Positions 10,287 to 23,585 are shown, counted from the stretch's first letter. The stretch is 64,000 nt of DNA from Schistocephalus solidus (GCA_017591395.1 WEDG01000703.1:1-64000), one strand, 5' to 3'. Notes: a model not told the origin generated them from the letters alone. Program-made: numbers and translations.

Positions 10287-13200
10287 GTACTTGCAAATGT
10301 CTCTGTTATGCATTATGTGAAACGCACTTTCACGTTTTTTTATTTTGGCAATTACGAGATGCGTTTGATCCCTGCCTTTGCAAAGACAAATCAAAAGCCT
10401 CAAGCTTACTCAAACAAGTGTGATGGATTGGGCTTTAGAAGAGCAGTTTATAAAGGAAAAACTCATAGTGATACTGGCGGCGCTAAATCAGTAACATGTG
10501 TGCAGTTCCTATCGAGGGCTTACCGGTGACCACAGCACTAGGTACAATAAAATGTGTGCAGTGAGGACATAATAGAGGAAGATTTTTAAGCATAAGAATG
10601 TAAAAATACACAATTTGTCTGCTATTGTTGTTAGATCTAGAACTTGCAGTATAATATCTTAGTTGTAAAATATTCGCCCTTTCATCACAGGCAACGTATA
10701 AATATTTTATCACTGTTACGCGGAGTAACTCTATATTTTTCTCTCTTTAAATTCATTAATTAGTCATTTATATATGCGATTGTCGCAAAATCCTTCATAC
10801 GATTTTGAATGTTTAAACAAACGTGCACTAAAAAACGATCGGCAAACACTACGATGGGAGAATAGGGAGGCGTCAGTATGACCAAATCTGTAAAAATCCA
10901 TGCTACAAAACCGAACAGATTCTGATGCATTTAAGAGAACTCAGTCAGTAAAAGGCGAAAACAATACAGACAGATAATTTTTTTAACTGAACGTACAGAG
11001 TGTCCAATGGCAGAGAGTCCAAGTCAAATATAGCCCTTGTCGGCTACGGCAGACACTTTTTTGTCAGGAAGCCGATGTTTTAGTGTTCTATAATTTTTGC
11101 AGTCTGATTAGCAATCTTATTGATATTTGTTTGCCTGTTAAATTGCATTGCATAAATGGTGCTTTTATTCATGCAATTGCACGCGTCTTCTCACTCTTGC
11201 ATTTTTACTTCGCACACATCTCTTTTTTGCACTCACAGCAACCAAAAAATTGAAGCGAAAACAAAACCCTCAAAATTCAAATTTACAAGGTGCTCTGCAA
11301 TGTTGTTCGACGGCATTTGCCTTTTCAGATGCAAATATCCCTTGGAGCTCCTGAAATTCGTTGCATTCCTCGTACCTAGTTGATACTTGCTTGATTTATT
11401 GTAATTACACAATAAATCATTTTAAAGTTTAAATTTACTTTTTATTCTGCTCAGGATTTGAATAAATATTTCAATATCTTCTTAAAACCTCTGTAGCTTA
11501 TACATTTTATTAGATTTACATTGGCAACATGGATCAAATCAGTTGATTCAAGCTTCATAGGCATGTCCACTTATTTTAAATATTAATATTTGGGTAGAAT
11601 TTCATCGGTCACTCTGAAATAACTGCGTTATATTCCAAGACTGCCAAGAGGCAGTCACTAAAATAAATTATTACGAAATTTACCATACTGCCAACAAATA
11701 TAAAAGCTTAAAGTTGAGACGCGTGTTTTGCCCCTGCATGGTACATCTGCGACGGGTGGTTTCTGGTTAATATACCACTTTTCCGATTTCAGCCTAGTAA
11801 TTTGTGCAGAAATTAATTTGAATATTTTATAAAATTTATATTAAAACTGGCACACTTAATGACACTCAAATGACCATCGAATTTTTAAATAAGGACCTCA
11901 GTGCTGGGATAAAGAGCGGTCTGAACCAATTATTGCAATACATGAAGCCTGCAAATACCGTCATGCGAGTACTGCAAACTATTAAAAAGGCGTTTATATC
12001 TGTTGTCAAAGGACCTCTTTTGGTAATGTCAAGGGCACATTCAATCGAACTCACCTATAATATAACATAAAGACGTCACGCCATGACAAGCAAAAGACAA
12101 ATGTATCTCGAGAATGTGGAACGTCGTGCGAAAACGTAAGTAAGTGCTCTGAAATACCACTCTTATATAGAGAGACTGGAATGCATTAATCTATTACATC
12201 TGTGTTACAGGCAGCGACTAGGAGATCACGTCTTATTTGACAGGATAGAAACGGCCTTGAGCAAGGGGTCCGTTTTGAGAACATGTTTTACTGGCACATC
12301 TTGCCTCATCTTCCTGGACAAGAAATAACTGCGCATGAAAATATTTTAGGCCTTACCTCCATTCTGAATTCATCACGCCACGGGTTGTATAAAACTGGAA
12401 TAACCTAATGCATTAAGTCAACGATGTGACGTGTCTACTGCTTTTTAAAATGTTTTTAGATTATTATGTGTCCTATGATTTCCTTTGACGATGTTAACCA
12501 GAAGTAATATCACTTATTGTCCAGAAATCATTAATTTGCAAAACCTGCTACGTATATTTTTTGAATACCATTTGTATATTGCCATTCTTAAGATTGCGGT
12601 CACATATGTACTTGACCTATCACATATTTGCGATTTGCGAGCCATGGCTGGCTGCAGAAGACGCGAAACCAAGCAATTATTTAGGTTGCCTTTTCTAGTT
12701 CTTTCCTCGGCCAGGAGGCAAGCAGTGCTATCTCGAAATAAAGCGGCTAGGACATCCCAGACGCTGGTCGACATCCATTATGGGTCTTGGTTTTGTTTTA
12801 GTTTAAGAGCAAACTAAGATAACCCTGGCCACCTATGGGTTTGCCTGGCCCCTAATGCAGGATTTTTTAAGAGAGGGAGATTGGGAATATCGGGAGTGAG
12901 ACATAAGGGATGTGAAGGCACAAACAGCACCGGAAACCCTCAACTAGTTCAGCCCACCGATCGTGATGGTTATCCGGGGTGTTCCAGGTGGGATGAGTCC
13001 AGCTACGTGAAGCCATTAATTGCAGTTGGGCACCAGTTTAAGGCGGCACCAGGAGCACTTGCAAGGCAAATGGAGCGACAATCACAAACTATAAGGTTTG
13101 GTCTAGGGTGTGCAATAACGTAAGAACATACGTATAAATATAGAAACGTCCGATTAAGCCCCATGTAGTTCAGTTTTGCCTTCAAAACATATCTGACATG

Positions 13201-13429
13201 AACTCTCCCAAACTAAACAGCATTATACGCATAAAGTTAGTACAAAATGCACAATAACTGAATTCAAATTAGTGACGTACTAACATTTTAAATTCCTGGT
13301 AAACCATTTAATGCGTAAGGTAATCTACTGTATGACGCACCGGCATGTAAACAAAAGAGGTTCTTAAATACTGAACTGAAATAAATTAAAATTAATTTAT
13401 TCAACGTGTGCATGCACAAGCTAAAATGC
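10287..13429. other. No confirmed gene; possible downstream intron
   Basis: Mostly AT-rich sequence. Several 60-110 codon open frames occur (for example 11,870-12,070 plus and 12,485-12,817 plus), but none shows a recognisable domain or a homologue in the window. The stretch 12,650-13,090 is richer in G+C than its surroundings and might be an old repeat, but I cannot assign it. Confidence 0.4.
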
Positions 13430-13720
13430 AATATGGATATTTTGGTCAAAATCAATCAGTCAGTGGGGAATGGCCATTTTATGCACAAGCTGCCGGCAGG
13501 CAAATCTGAAGTATATTTTTTTATGTAATTTAAAATACTGTTGGTACAGATACAAGCTTGAATCCCAGGTAAAGTGTTGCTGCCGCTGCACGACACAGCT
13601 GCATGTGGTTTTGTTCATCAGTGTGTCCCGCTGCATTACGTGTTTTTTAAGCTTTGAATTTCCTTAGAAATGAAGTTTTATTTTGAGAAAATCAGTTTAT
13701 TTATGTTCCATATCCACTGA
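13430..13720 (+). repeat. Duplicated block, copy 1, with hydrophobic ORF end
   Basis: Aligns with 17,338-17,640. The frame at 13,470-13,664 ends in a hydrophobic run (VVLFISVSRCITCFLSFEF) just before a stop; the same frame of copy 2 reads FQFSVSSSIFCVISAFDF at the matching place. A strong donor-like GTAAAG lies at 13,570. A hydrophobic C-terminal exon would suit a GPI-anchored or membrane-tethered partner of the FnIII exons, but no acceptor or phase decides this, and the block could be non-coding. Confidence 0.35.
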
Positions 13721-15880
13721 CCCTAATTTTAAATTATAAATTTCGAACCCTGACGTCAAGTACAGGGCTGCAATTTTACGATTAGCTCTGCAGAAAAACA
13801 ATTGTATAAATGCCCTTTCTATTGCAACAGCCTTTTTCATTCAACCAAATACTATCCTACGTAGTAATGGGTATCGCTTCTTTCGCCGTGTTACAGCTTT
13901 GGGGAAAACACTTGACTTCTACAGATTAAAGGACAGTCTTATGCTTCCTTGCACGTACAATATGTATTAAATGAAGTTGCTTTAAATATGAATTTTGCTG
14001 TACAGCTAAGATATGAGCAGAAATACCAAAGAAGAATTTTCAATTTAAGAATACACCCGATTAATTAAATTCAAATATTTTTTTGTAAGTTTAACATTTA
14101 AGCTCGCTTTTTTCTTCTTTTTATCGAAGCAACTAGTTTTATGAATAAAATAAACCTCAATTGCGTAATTTTCCAACTGTAATTTTAACGTCAGAACCAG
14201 ACCCCCGCTTTGTATTGAAATTTTTCGATACAATATGTACTAATAAATTAAGTCCATTGCCTCGCACATACTGAAGCATCCTAATTTAATATATGACATA
14301 CGTAATTAGCAGGTTTTGTGGCTGAAAATACCTAAGAACTGAAGTATTGCACTTGCAAAATTTCAGAAATTAAGAGACGCCACAATTAATTAAGGTTGAC
14401 GCATGTAATTGAACCACTAGACAGGCGTACAATGAGTACGTTATGAAATTGGTTATATATCACGGAAGGCAAGTGCATGTCTGAAAATAAAAATGCACCG
14501 AGAACTTTAAAGAAGTTCTTTTGATTGCGTTATAAATTACTTTTTATGTTAAGAAACGAAGTTAAAGGTGGCAAGAAAACACCTGTGGAAAACGGTTAAA
14601 GTTTTCTTAATATAAAATCATGGCAAATATATTCTTTTTGACGATGAGTATAAGTTTGATTTTTAATAAGATAAAGATTTCAAACTTGCAATACAGAAGC
14701 CATTCCAACGTTACCTGATGTAGAACAACCACTTATATTCCGGTTCAAGATACTACGCCTCAGTGAATAAACCATGCACAGCAACATGAACACGGGATTG
14801 AGCTATCGGTTTAGCTTGCAATCCCACCTCCATATTCTTTGTTTTTAACGAAATTCCGCTTTGATCACCAGTCAATCCGGGTAAACTGCTTTGGATCAAG
14901 AGTAAGCGTCGAAATACAATGGTTCTCGGGATTCTCGTAGTTGTTGGGTGTCCAATAAACAATGGGAGATCGGGCCTTCCGATGTCCTGCTATGACACAA
15001 AGGAGCTTATTGCGTATACAAAAGATAATATGACAAAAATTTCGGGCATATCAGTCATGCTCAGCTAGCCAAAACTAAACACAATTTGGCAGCCCTTCCT
15101 CCGCAAACCCGCATTACATTGTCACCAAGTCTTATGCATTTCCATGCACCGTCTGTCGAGTTCCAAGTGGCTTATAGAACCGGCCGCATTTTGAAGGATC
15201 ATCAAAGCGTTTATTCGGATTGTACAATTGGTAATGCCTTGCCATTCTGCCGTGGTTTTCAATTCGAAGCTCACATTTTCAGGAGCATAGCGAGCAGGAA
15301 CATGCACTGAAAGCTGACAGTGTGAAGATAAGGAAGACTCGGATAGGCGGTTCACGCTTACCCAGGTTAAACTTTGCAGAATTATATCCAAAGTCTTACG
15401 TCATTTCTAAATTGATCTTTCGAGAATACACCTCTAAACAAATTCTTACAGGCATCGTTTTACTCTCAAGTGTGGTCAGGACCACTTAACGTCTTTGAAG
15501 TGTAATTACGAATTATGTTGAAAAATGCTTTTTCCCGTCATGCTTTGAGTCTCGATAAATAGTACGATATGTGGATGCCCCGTGATCAGCATAAAAAAAC
15601 AATAAGATTTTCGATATAGGCGATGCAGATTATACTGTTTGTTATCATCCTAAAAAATTAAAACTTTTGCACGCTTTTTATAGGCCTCTTTTCATGTCCA
15701 TTTGCTGGCAATCCTGGGAGTGTTTTGAAATGCCATAAAGATATGCATGATGACGTTCGCGAGTATAATCCATACACTGTTAAAAATGGCGCCTTAAAAG
15801 AATGCATTTTTCTCTTAGGTTTTCTAAGCAGTTATTCGTTCAGCTATATTTACTCGAAAAAATACACGACATGCTTCATT
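13721..15880. other. No recognisable feature
   Basis: AT-rich sequence without a domain I recognise. A minus-strand frame at 15,122-15,391 contains PENVSFEL, reminiscent of an FnIII start, but lacks the core tryptophan and the later strands, so I do not call it an exon. Confidence 0.4.
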
Positions 15881-15899
15881 CTTTTTCAATCTTTGTGAG

Positions 15900-16400
15900 A
15901 ATGCTTTAACCTAGCTGCGTTTATGAGCTATTTGGGTCGTGGATGTGATAGCTAAGAACCTGGATTTCGTTCGTCGCATGTCTATACACCGTTGTACTAA
16001 TTGCTTCAAGGAAAGGCAAGTGTGTGGCATTCTCTTCTTCCCTGGTGAACTAAATGTCAGGGATGATTTCGTTTTGCAGATCATGGAAGTCTGCTTGCCT
16101 GCTTCATTCGAGGCTAAAGATGGTTCCGTTGACATTTCCTCGCAAAAGCGCTGTTTTATAATGATAAAAGTTAACCTGTTCCAGCATCTTTAAGACCAGT
16201 TCTGCGATCAGACAGGATATGAAGTGGCCCGTTGGTGTGCCTTTGGATTGCTGGTTTGTATTTTCATTATAAATTAAAAACGTTTTGTTCGGAAGAAGCC
16301 AAATAAGTTATTTTAGGGAATTAATTTTTAGAGCTTCGAGCCGTCTCAGTAGATCATCGTGTGCAAAAGCAAAGTACTTGTTTTAAAATAAGTTGATGCT
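15900..16400 (-). pseudogene. Penelope-like element RT fragment
   Basis: Read on the minus strand through several frameshifts, this gives DDLL, then LLPNKTFLIYNENTNQQSKG and TPTG..ISCLIAELVLKMLE, then FTREEENATHLPFLE and a degraded HKRS. These align in order with DDLLD, CLRTYFTFNNYVYEQIQGSP, GFLAEAILQELE, FTMEEEEDGMLPFLD and SHKRS of the PLE at 43.1-43.6 kb. The YxDD segment between the third and fourth blocks is missing or unrecognisable. It is a dead fragment of the RT palm and thumb. Confidence 0.7.
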
Positions 16401-17337
16401 AAAGCAGTAGAAGCTATGAAGTTAATACCAACAATTTAACCTCACCGTATACCAAAAGAATTTCAGAATCATAAATTCAAATGGATCATGGTTAGGAGAT
16501 AATTACAAAAACAGGTTTTCAAAATAATGTTTATTAATTTAAATCCTAAAGTTGCACACATTTTTATGCGCATTAAATTTTGTTGACGTTATTTGGATAA
16601 GAAGGTTTGTAAAGTGTATGTTTTCGAATCTGGTGCCCAAATTCGAATTCAGACAAATGAGAATGTACAGAAAACAAATAACCGTTAACAATGCCTTACA
16701 CAATATTCTATGGTTGGCTAACGTTTGAGCCAATAAACATCCAGGGTTTTAATTTAACCGGTCGATATTAGCTGTTTTCGCTTCCAATTGACCTTAAGAA
16801 ATGTGTACTTTGCAACCAATTCGATATGCCTTTTAATGCATGCCCTGTCTGAGTGCATTGCCTCCTGGCATTTGCGGCATTTTCTTGTTGGACAAGTGGC
16901 AAAGTTATGGGTATCCTCTCATGCAAATTGTTTGTTCTATATCCAGTGTGAGCATGGCTACTTTACACAAAATGTCTCGCCTCCTCACTGGCAATTAATA
17001 CTCATGTAAATGGATAGGTAGAGAAAACCTTAGCTGGCCAAAATAGACTATATCACAACTGGTACACTGTATTTTGTAGACAAATATTTTCTCTTAAAAA
17101 AGCCCACATTGTCCTTAGCGTGTACAAGCTAGGTGCGTACATTTTTTGCTCATTAGTGCGCTATTTGTGTAAACTGTTTCCTAAGCTGTCATTCGATGAC
17201 CTCAGATATATTCTTTACACCTGGAAGGGTCAGCCATTTTTTTCTTTTGATACCTTGCAGGCCTTGGCTCTGAAAATACTTTTTTTCGTTTAACTGTTGT
17301 CGTCACATGCATCGACAGACAAAGTCAGGAGGATATC
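16401..17337. other. No recognisable feature
   Basis: No domain, RNA gene or repeat recognised. The short frames here show no conserved motif. Confidence 0.4.
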
Positions 17338-17640
17338 ATTTTGGATATGGATATGATGTGGATACTTGAGCTGAAGTCCATAATTCAATCCGGAATAACC
17401 ACGGTATGTTCGCACCTGCAGAATATCAGTCATATAGCATATTAAATAATTTACCCTTATGTCAGCACGGATACTACCTAGAATCCAAGAAAAGAGTTTC
17501 AACCACTTCTCGGCTCAGCTGCAAGGTTTTTCAGTTCAGTGTGTCCAGCAGCATTTTCTGTGTCATTTCTGCATTTGATTTTTCCCTTACAATTGAATGG
17601 TATCTGAGAGCAACTGAGTTTATTAAAAGGTCAACAGTCA
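17338..17640 (+). repeat. Duplicated block, copy 2, with hydrophobic ORF
   Basis: Aligns with 13,430-13,720, including GGATAT near the start, the YYLES/YKLES codons, and the TCAGTGTGTCC run at 17,534 and 13,619. The matching hydrophobic stretch stays in the same frame in both copies, with a size difference of about one codon. Here the frame runs on to 17,657 without the early stop of copy 1. Possibly a terminal exon of a duplicated gene, possibly just an old repeat. Confidence 0.35.
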
Positions 17641-17739
17641 TAGAAACAAAGTTATAACGCCTATTTTGTCCACTTTAACTCTAAATGAGTTTAAAAACAA
17701 ATCAAAACCTTTAAACCGAAAATATAAATATGGCACGTC

Positions 17740-18185
17740 TACATCTGGATAATAACAGTGCATGTGGATACAGTGATGTGAAAATGTAGATATTTTTTTC
17801 AGTCGTAGGTTGTAAGGTTTCTGTGAGTACCTTATTAATCATTTATTGAATAGCGGAATATTACAAAAGTAAACGGCACACTTTTCTTAGGTTAGCAGGC
17901 GCATAAGTGTTTGGTTTGTTAAAAACATCATTCTAAGGAAATCGCCAACTTTTATCAGCTTTGATTAATAAGGAGAATGTTAGCAGTGATTGAAATCGGA
18001 GAACTTTGACCACCAGGCGAAATCAAAGGTAGTTTGAAAACACGGAAGGCACCTGACTAAGGGGTATCTTGTGCAGATAACTCTGAGTTGCTGTCCCAGG
18101 CATCCGTGGGTAATGGCAAAACCAGGGCTAGCTGTGTAAGTGTTCATTCATTGCTGAGAGGTCAGCTCAGTTCAGTGTAGTTTAG
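17740..18185 (+). repeat. Dispersed repeat R, copy iii (fragment)
   Basis: Shares with 5,020-5,210 the order TTTGATT..TA, GCAGTG, CCACCAGGC or CATCAGGCC, GGCACCTGA.TAAGGG. It abuts the 3' end of LINE C at about 18,186. Confidence 0.5.
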
Positions 18186-18312
18186 GAAAATAGGCTAGCG
18201 CCTTTTTAATCCCTATTTGTAACATAAAACAAGAAAGAATATGAAGCAAAGTAAAGAAGTTACTGTCAAGTGAATGCTGGCAGATTTAAGTGGTACACTG
18301 ATATTGTTAAGG

Positions 18313-19664
18313 TTAAGTAGTCACATAATCTTCGTGGTGTTGCGACAAATGTATGTCAAACCGATGTTTGAATGTACCCACAGACTGGGGCATTACAATC
18401 TCCTCAGGTTTCACGACACGATTGGTGAAAAAATAATTCCTCCCATCCAATCTTACCTGGGGCACATTAAGTATGAATGGATGACCTCGGTGATTATTCG
18501 TAGTGGCAAGTTTGAAAAGGTCATCACATAGGAGGGTGCAATCCATGCCATGCACGATACGGAAGGTTTGTATCAAGTCTCTGCGCAACTGCCTATAACT
18601 CAGAGGATAGAGCTTTAGGTTATTTAGACGAATCGTATGTGGCAGTTTCGCTTGACCTCTACCTAATGTTGTGGCTCGCCGCTGTACCCTTTCGAGCATG
18701 TTGTAGTCCTGTTGGGTCAACGGTCGTCAGGCTTGGATCGAAAATTCAAGAAGTGGCCTTACAAATGTACCAAAGACTTTAGAAAAGCAGTCTTCACCGG
18801 AAACTTTAAATGCCCACCTGATAGCGTTCAGTATTGAATTGGCAGATTTAGCTGCCTTTGAACATTGCGTAGAAGGCTTCAGGTTATCTTCATTCAAACT
18901 TCAAGATCCATCTGTGTGTGTGCTTCTCGGAGTGGCAAACCGTTCGAATAGTAGGGTCGCATATCAGTTACCTGATTTCGATTTCCCAGGCATAGCAAGG
19001 TGCATTATTTTAAGTTGAAGGACAAGAGCCATTTGCGGGACCACTCGTCCAGTCGACGAATATTTTCTTAGAAATCGTCAACATCGGTAGCATTATACAT
19101 AAATTTCCCTATTTTTATATCGTCCGCAAACACAGCAAAGTCACAATTCAATTCCTGTACACAATCATTAATAAACAAGAGAAATAAAAACGGCCCGATC
19201 ACTGAACCTTGTGGGAGTCAACTCTCGATGACTGTGCGCTTCGATCACGATCCGCCTACACAGATCACTCGGGAACGACCAACGAGAAAATTCTTAATCT
19301 ACGTAAGAAGTTTGCCTCCAATACCAAACATTCTTTACTTGTTAAGGAGACGCTGTTGTGGAACACTATCGAAGGCCTTTCGGAAATCACAGTAGGCCAC
19401 TTTTACAGTGTCTTTTGCATCGAGTTCTTTTGTCCAGCTTTGAATCGTATAAAGTAAGTTTTTAACACACGATCTTCCCCTAGGAAAGCCGTACTGTGCA
19501 GTTGATAAGAGGTTACGGGTTTCTTAATAAATCATCAATTCCTATTTTGACAACCTTCTCCATAACTTTGCAACAGATTGAGGTCTGGCTGACAGGCCTG
19601 TAGGTTGTAGCAACTGCACGACTACCACTTCTGTCAAGCGGTGCGATGTGGGTTGTTTTAAATA
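18313..19664 (-). pseudogene. LINE C reverse transcriptase, C-terminal half
   Basis: After the insertion, RT resumes at about 19,664 with SGSRA..TTYRPVSQTSICCK (the usual YRPISLTS..K). With shifts it continues through VIGPFLFLLFINDCVQELNC and the catalytic FADD box near 19,120 to a thumb and C-terminal region (18,720-18,313: LERVQRRATTL, YRQLRRDLIQTFRIV, TNNHRGHPF). The order matches LINE F 51.7-53.05 kb. At least four frame breaks are needed to read it. Confidence 0.75.
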
Positions 19665-19780
19665 AATAAATAAATTGTATATTTAAGGCCCAGAGGGCCC
19701 CATCATTAAAAACTTCGTTCAGTTGTTTAAATAAATACAAAGTGGATAATTGCTGCACTATGTGAGCATCCATATGAAGG
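19665..19780 (-). mobile_element. A-family LINE 3' terminus (D), distal part
   Basis: On the minus strand this matches the end of LINE A2 at 37,300-37,418: GCTCACATAG, AGCAATTATCCACTTTGTAT, CTCTGGGCCTTAAATATACA and a terminal (ATTT)n run. It was inserted into LINE C; its other part lies at 24,967-25,040, the two being separated by LINE A1. Confidence 0.75.
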
Positions 19781-20291
19781 CGGTCGGTTCAAATTTGAAG
19801 ATAAGTGAATTCTCGAATTTTCAACTGATTTCTTCGTTTCCTGTTGAAAATATTAGCTTAATTATTGACAATTAATTGTATTTCTACCTCATCATCAGCT
19901 GCACATACCTGCAGTTATTGCAACTGCAAAAGGGAGAAATATAGAGTTTCTAAACTTTTTCACCCTACATAGCCTCATTAAAGTTCTCGCAGATTTACGT
20001 CAAAACGATGGAATCTAAAGGCTTATTCAGAAAATAAAGTTGAAAATTGTAAGTTTACCTTATTTTCAGCGAAGAATAATTTGCAGTAACTGGTATACCA
20101 GTTGATATAATTTTTCATCCTGCATAGCCTCTTCGGTAATTCCATTTTTCAGTTTAAACTCGTTACCTAGCAGATATTTTGCTTGCAGTGACTTGCTTAA
20201 AATATTAAATCTTTTTATTCCGCAAAACGTTACTAGTAACAATTTTCCTTCGTATTATTGATTTTAAAAGTACTTATATTTTAAAACCAAT

Positions 20292-21441
20292 ATGAAACCC
20301 CAGTCAGTACTTAGACGCAAACATCCTCTTCGCGTAAAACTCCCAATAGAAATACCCACCTTAAGTCTGCAAAAATTAGACCTTGACGCCCTAAAAAACT
20401 TTAATACCTTTATGTCTAAATATGGTTCTCTCTTCACGATCCTTGGTACCATTTTTGAGGGAAAGTTGTCTTCGCTCTCTTCTCAACAATGCGTGAAACT
20501 AGAGCCTTTTCATAAATATGGTCAGTACTGAGTCACTTGACCCACATAAGAGAAGTTTCAATTTTCTTTTAAAAAACGTTCCCAAGAGTAAAATCCCCCT
20601 GGACGTTGCATTTCATTGCCTTTACTCGTGCGGCTTTAACTTTAATGTCGCTGAAGCTAAAAGGTTATCTTCCCGTAGTAAAATACCTCCTATTCTGGTC
20701 AAACTTTTTCAGCAATTGAAGTTGACCTTATTTTCTCTAGGCATGAGCTCTCAGCTCAATATTTGAGAAAAAAACAAGTGGTTTATCTGTAAGGATAAAA
20801 CCCCAATGGAACGTCGGGTTTCACCCTCATTAGCAAACAAGAAGCCTTGGTCTACACCTTCAATACCAAAAGTTGTCTCAGAGGTTTGTCCTGTAGCTAA
20901 AGCAAGCCCACGGCCCTCCGGATCGAGAGGATATTCGATTCCAGCTGAATCTTCACCCGTTAACCTTGTTTCTGGTTTGAGTGAAATTGTGTCAACTCCA
21001 CTTCTTTCTCATCCCAAGCAAACCATGCCTGCTATACCTGCCAAATCTACTAACCCTAAGAAAACTCCTAGTAAATCTTAATCTGTGGCTAATCCCGGCT
21101 TTGAAATCAGCAATGGCATTACCGATGGGAAACCTGCTAACCCCCTAGCATCTACAACAGCTGCGAACGCTAACGTTAGCATCTTTCCCAACCCAAAAAT
21201 TGTCCGAAATCCACAAATATTTAACGCTTCTTATTATGCTACCAGTTTTTCGAAATCATTTATTCCTTTTTCAAAGGCACGTTTTCCGCCAATTTTTGAT
21301 AACGTCCCTCAAAATCTCATTTCTATGCCAACCCCTATTTTTCAAACGCCACAATATAGCCTTTCCTTCCAAGGTTTTCATCCAAATATGCCTTTGTATA
21401 ATAATCTCAGTTCTCTTAACAGTAACATTTCGACAAATTGA
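20292..21441 (+). pseudogene. LINE A1 ORF1 (gag-like)
   Basis: Read through a frame shift near 20,520 and stops near 20,765 and 21,081, this gives a protein of about 380 residues. It has a basic, leucine-containing N-terminal part (MKPQSVLRRKHPLRVKLPIE...) and a long part rich in Pro, Ser, Asn and Phe (21,085-21,441). No zinc knuckle or RRM is visible. Position before the endonuclease ORF is the main reason for calling it ORF1; its usual role would be RNA binding in the retrotransposition particle. Confidence 0.55.
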
Positions 21442-22450
21442 AGACCAGATCAATTTTGTTTACCACCTTTCCTTTCTTCTTTCCAGTTTTCTTCTCCGCC
21501 ACCAAATTTTCCTTTTTTATAAATACTGATGAGCGTAACCATCCGCTCAGGAATACGCTCAGCTTAGTTTCACTCAATGCGAGGTCAGTTGTAAATAAGA
21601 TGGCTGAGCTTACAACAGTAGCCTTTGAGCTTGATCCAAACTCGACGCTTGCGATAGAAACTTTCAATTTGTACCGACAAGACCGTGCTGAAAAACGTGG
21701 CGGTGGTTGCCTCCTTTATATAAATTCATCCTTTGTACATTTCCCTTTTCATCTGAACATTTCGTCTTTTTCTGGAAATGTATGCTTTGCTTCAGTCATC
21801 CTCCCGCACAATAAAAAAGCGGTAATTGGCTTTGTCTATAATCCTCCGTGTTATTCTGGCAATGAAAGCGAGCTCTGTGAACTAGTTGAAAAAGTTGCAG
21901 ACACTCAGTTTGATGTCAAAATAATTGTAGGCGATTTAAATCTGCCAGACATTGACTGGCAGGCCAATTCCTCTCCGCCTCAACATCAGAAATTGGTCGA
22001 TACTATCAACTTTTCAAACATGTCCCAACTGGTCAGATAAGTAAATAGAAATGACAACATTTTAGATTTAATTTTTACAAATGATGTCCACCCTCTCTTT
22101 ATGAATTTTCATCATGATCTTTTCACAAGTGATCACACGATAATTCACTGTTGTTAACCAGTCCCCCTTCTTACGAAGCCAAAGGGTTAAATGCAATAAC
22201 CTCGACTTTGCTAACATAAACCATGAACCAGTAAATAATTTCGTTAGCACTCTAGATTGGCATAGCATATTCTCAATCAACGATCTTAACTTTTTCCGTG
22301 AGCTATTGCAGAGCCTCACAGAAAAAATCCAGGCTTTTATCCCGTTTAAGATTTTTAATTCAAATACAGCTTCTTCTACTGTTCCGCATTTTCTCCAGAA
22401 CACACTTAAAAAATTACGAAAGCAACTTAAAGTTTCATCTAAAAGCTCTT
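21438..22450 (+). pseudogene. LINE A1 ORF2 endonuclease domain
   Basis: The frame at 21,438-22,040 carries an apurinic-type endonuclease domain: SLNARSVVNKMAEL, then RQDRAEKRGGGCLLYI, IGFVYNPP and VGDLNLPDIDWQ. The stretch between TLAIET and FNLYRQDR looks too short; about a dozen residues normally hold the TWL..I.D segment there, so an internal deletion is likely. After a stop at 22,038 the downstream part (including the SDH histidine region near 22,130) is shifted. Nicking activity is therefore improbable. Confidence 0.7.
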
Positions 22451-22643
22451 TGTCAGTTCATTAAAGGATTGCACAAATATTTGAATTAGCATCGAGAATA
22501 AGGCTCGCGCGAGATAAGCGTAGGGAGTCTCGGGCACTAAGTGATGCCAATTCATCCAAATCTGTTGCTCAAATCTTTCATGTTCGGTCATCGGCTAAGC
22601 GTCTGAATGTAACTCCGCCCTAACTCGACTGTAACATAAAAAT

Positions 22644-23553
22644 TTGTTACAGATGATTTTGGGCAAAGCAGAATTGTTAAACTCGTTTTTTGCCAACCAC
22701 TTTACCACTGAAACTAGCCCCACTCCCACAATTCCTCTGCTTTTAAATTCGCTTCTAACAACTTTTAATTTCTCTACTTCATGTATTCAAAAAGAAAAAG
22801 CTCACCTAAAAAATTCACATTCAGTTGGAACTGATAACATTCCAAACTCACTTATTATACAGTTAAGGGATTTTCCACCTTTACTTAGCAAATTATTCTC
22901 AGAATTTCTCAAAAATGGTTTCTTCCCTGATTATTGGAAAACTTCTGTTATAATACCAGTTTTTAAATCTGGTTCCCGCTCGGACATTCATAACTATCGC
23001 GGTTTTCATAAAACGCCCTCTCTTGCTAAACTGTTCGAAAAACTAATTGCAAAAAAATTCACGGATTTTTGCATAAGCAATAAAATTATCAACCTTACCC
23101 AACATGGCTTCTTACCGGGCCGTTCTTGTGAAACCTGCCACATGTCTTTTCTTAATCTACTAACCTCTCTTCGTAATGATCATCTATCTGTAGTAGTTAT
23201 CTATTTTGATCATAGTAAGGCATTCGATAAGGTGCCTCATAAACGACTTCTAGCTAAACTAGAAGCTATAGGATTTCGTAGTCCCCTTACTGACTTTATT
23301 AGATCATACCTAAATGATCGAAAACAAAACGTTTTAGTAGGGTCCTCATACTCAAGTGCTACCCCGATTGTTAGTGGTGTCCTTCCAAGGTACCGTATTA
23401 GGTCCTTTGCTGTTCTTACTGTATATAAATGATATTTCATCGATAGTTAAACATTCTCAATCTTTTATTTATGCTGATGATATCAAATGCGTGTATTTTT
23501 TTCTCTATTTCTACAACCGAACGGTGCCTAGAACAAAATTCATTCAGACTTAG
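22644..23553 (+). pseudogene. LINE A1 reverse transcriptase core
   Basis: The 262-codon frame contains RT fingers and palm: LKNSHSVGTDNIPNSLI, FPDYWKTSVIIPVFKSGSRS, NYRGFHKTPSLAKLFEK, QHGFLPGRS and FDHSKAFDKVPHKRL (region A, with the aspartate intact). A frameshift near 23,385 disrupts the GTVLGPLLF region. The catalytic SFIYADD box lies in the next frame at about 23,464-23,484. LINE A2 is homologous throughout. Confidence 0.8.
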
Positions 23554-23585
23554 AGGCTCTTTCGGCCTGGAGCTCCACATGGCTA

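Noticed and set aside
11870..12070. Plus-strand frame with RVLQTIKKAF resembling the LINE RT post-palm block
   Set aside because: Only one short block resembles the LINE text; the neighbouring blocks (KDLG, RPHLEYA) are absent, so I cannot support a LINE fragment.
15122..15391. Minus-strand frame with PENVSFEL as a possible third FnIII exon
   Set aside because: Lacks the core tryptophan and the L..Y strand E/F pattern, and has no counterpart in exons a or b.
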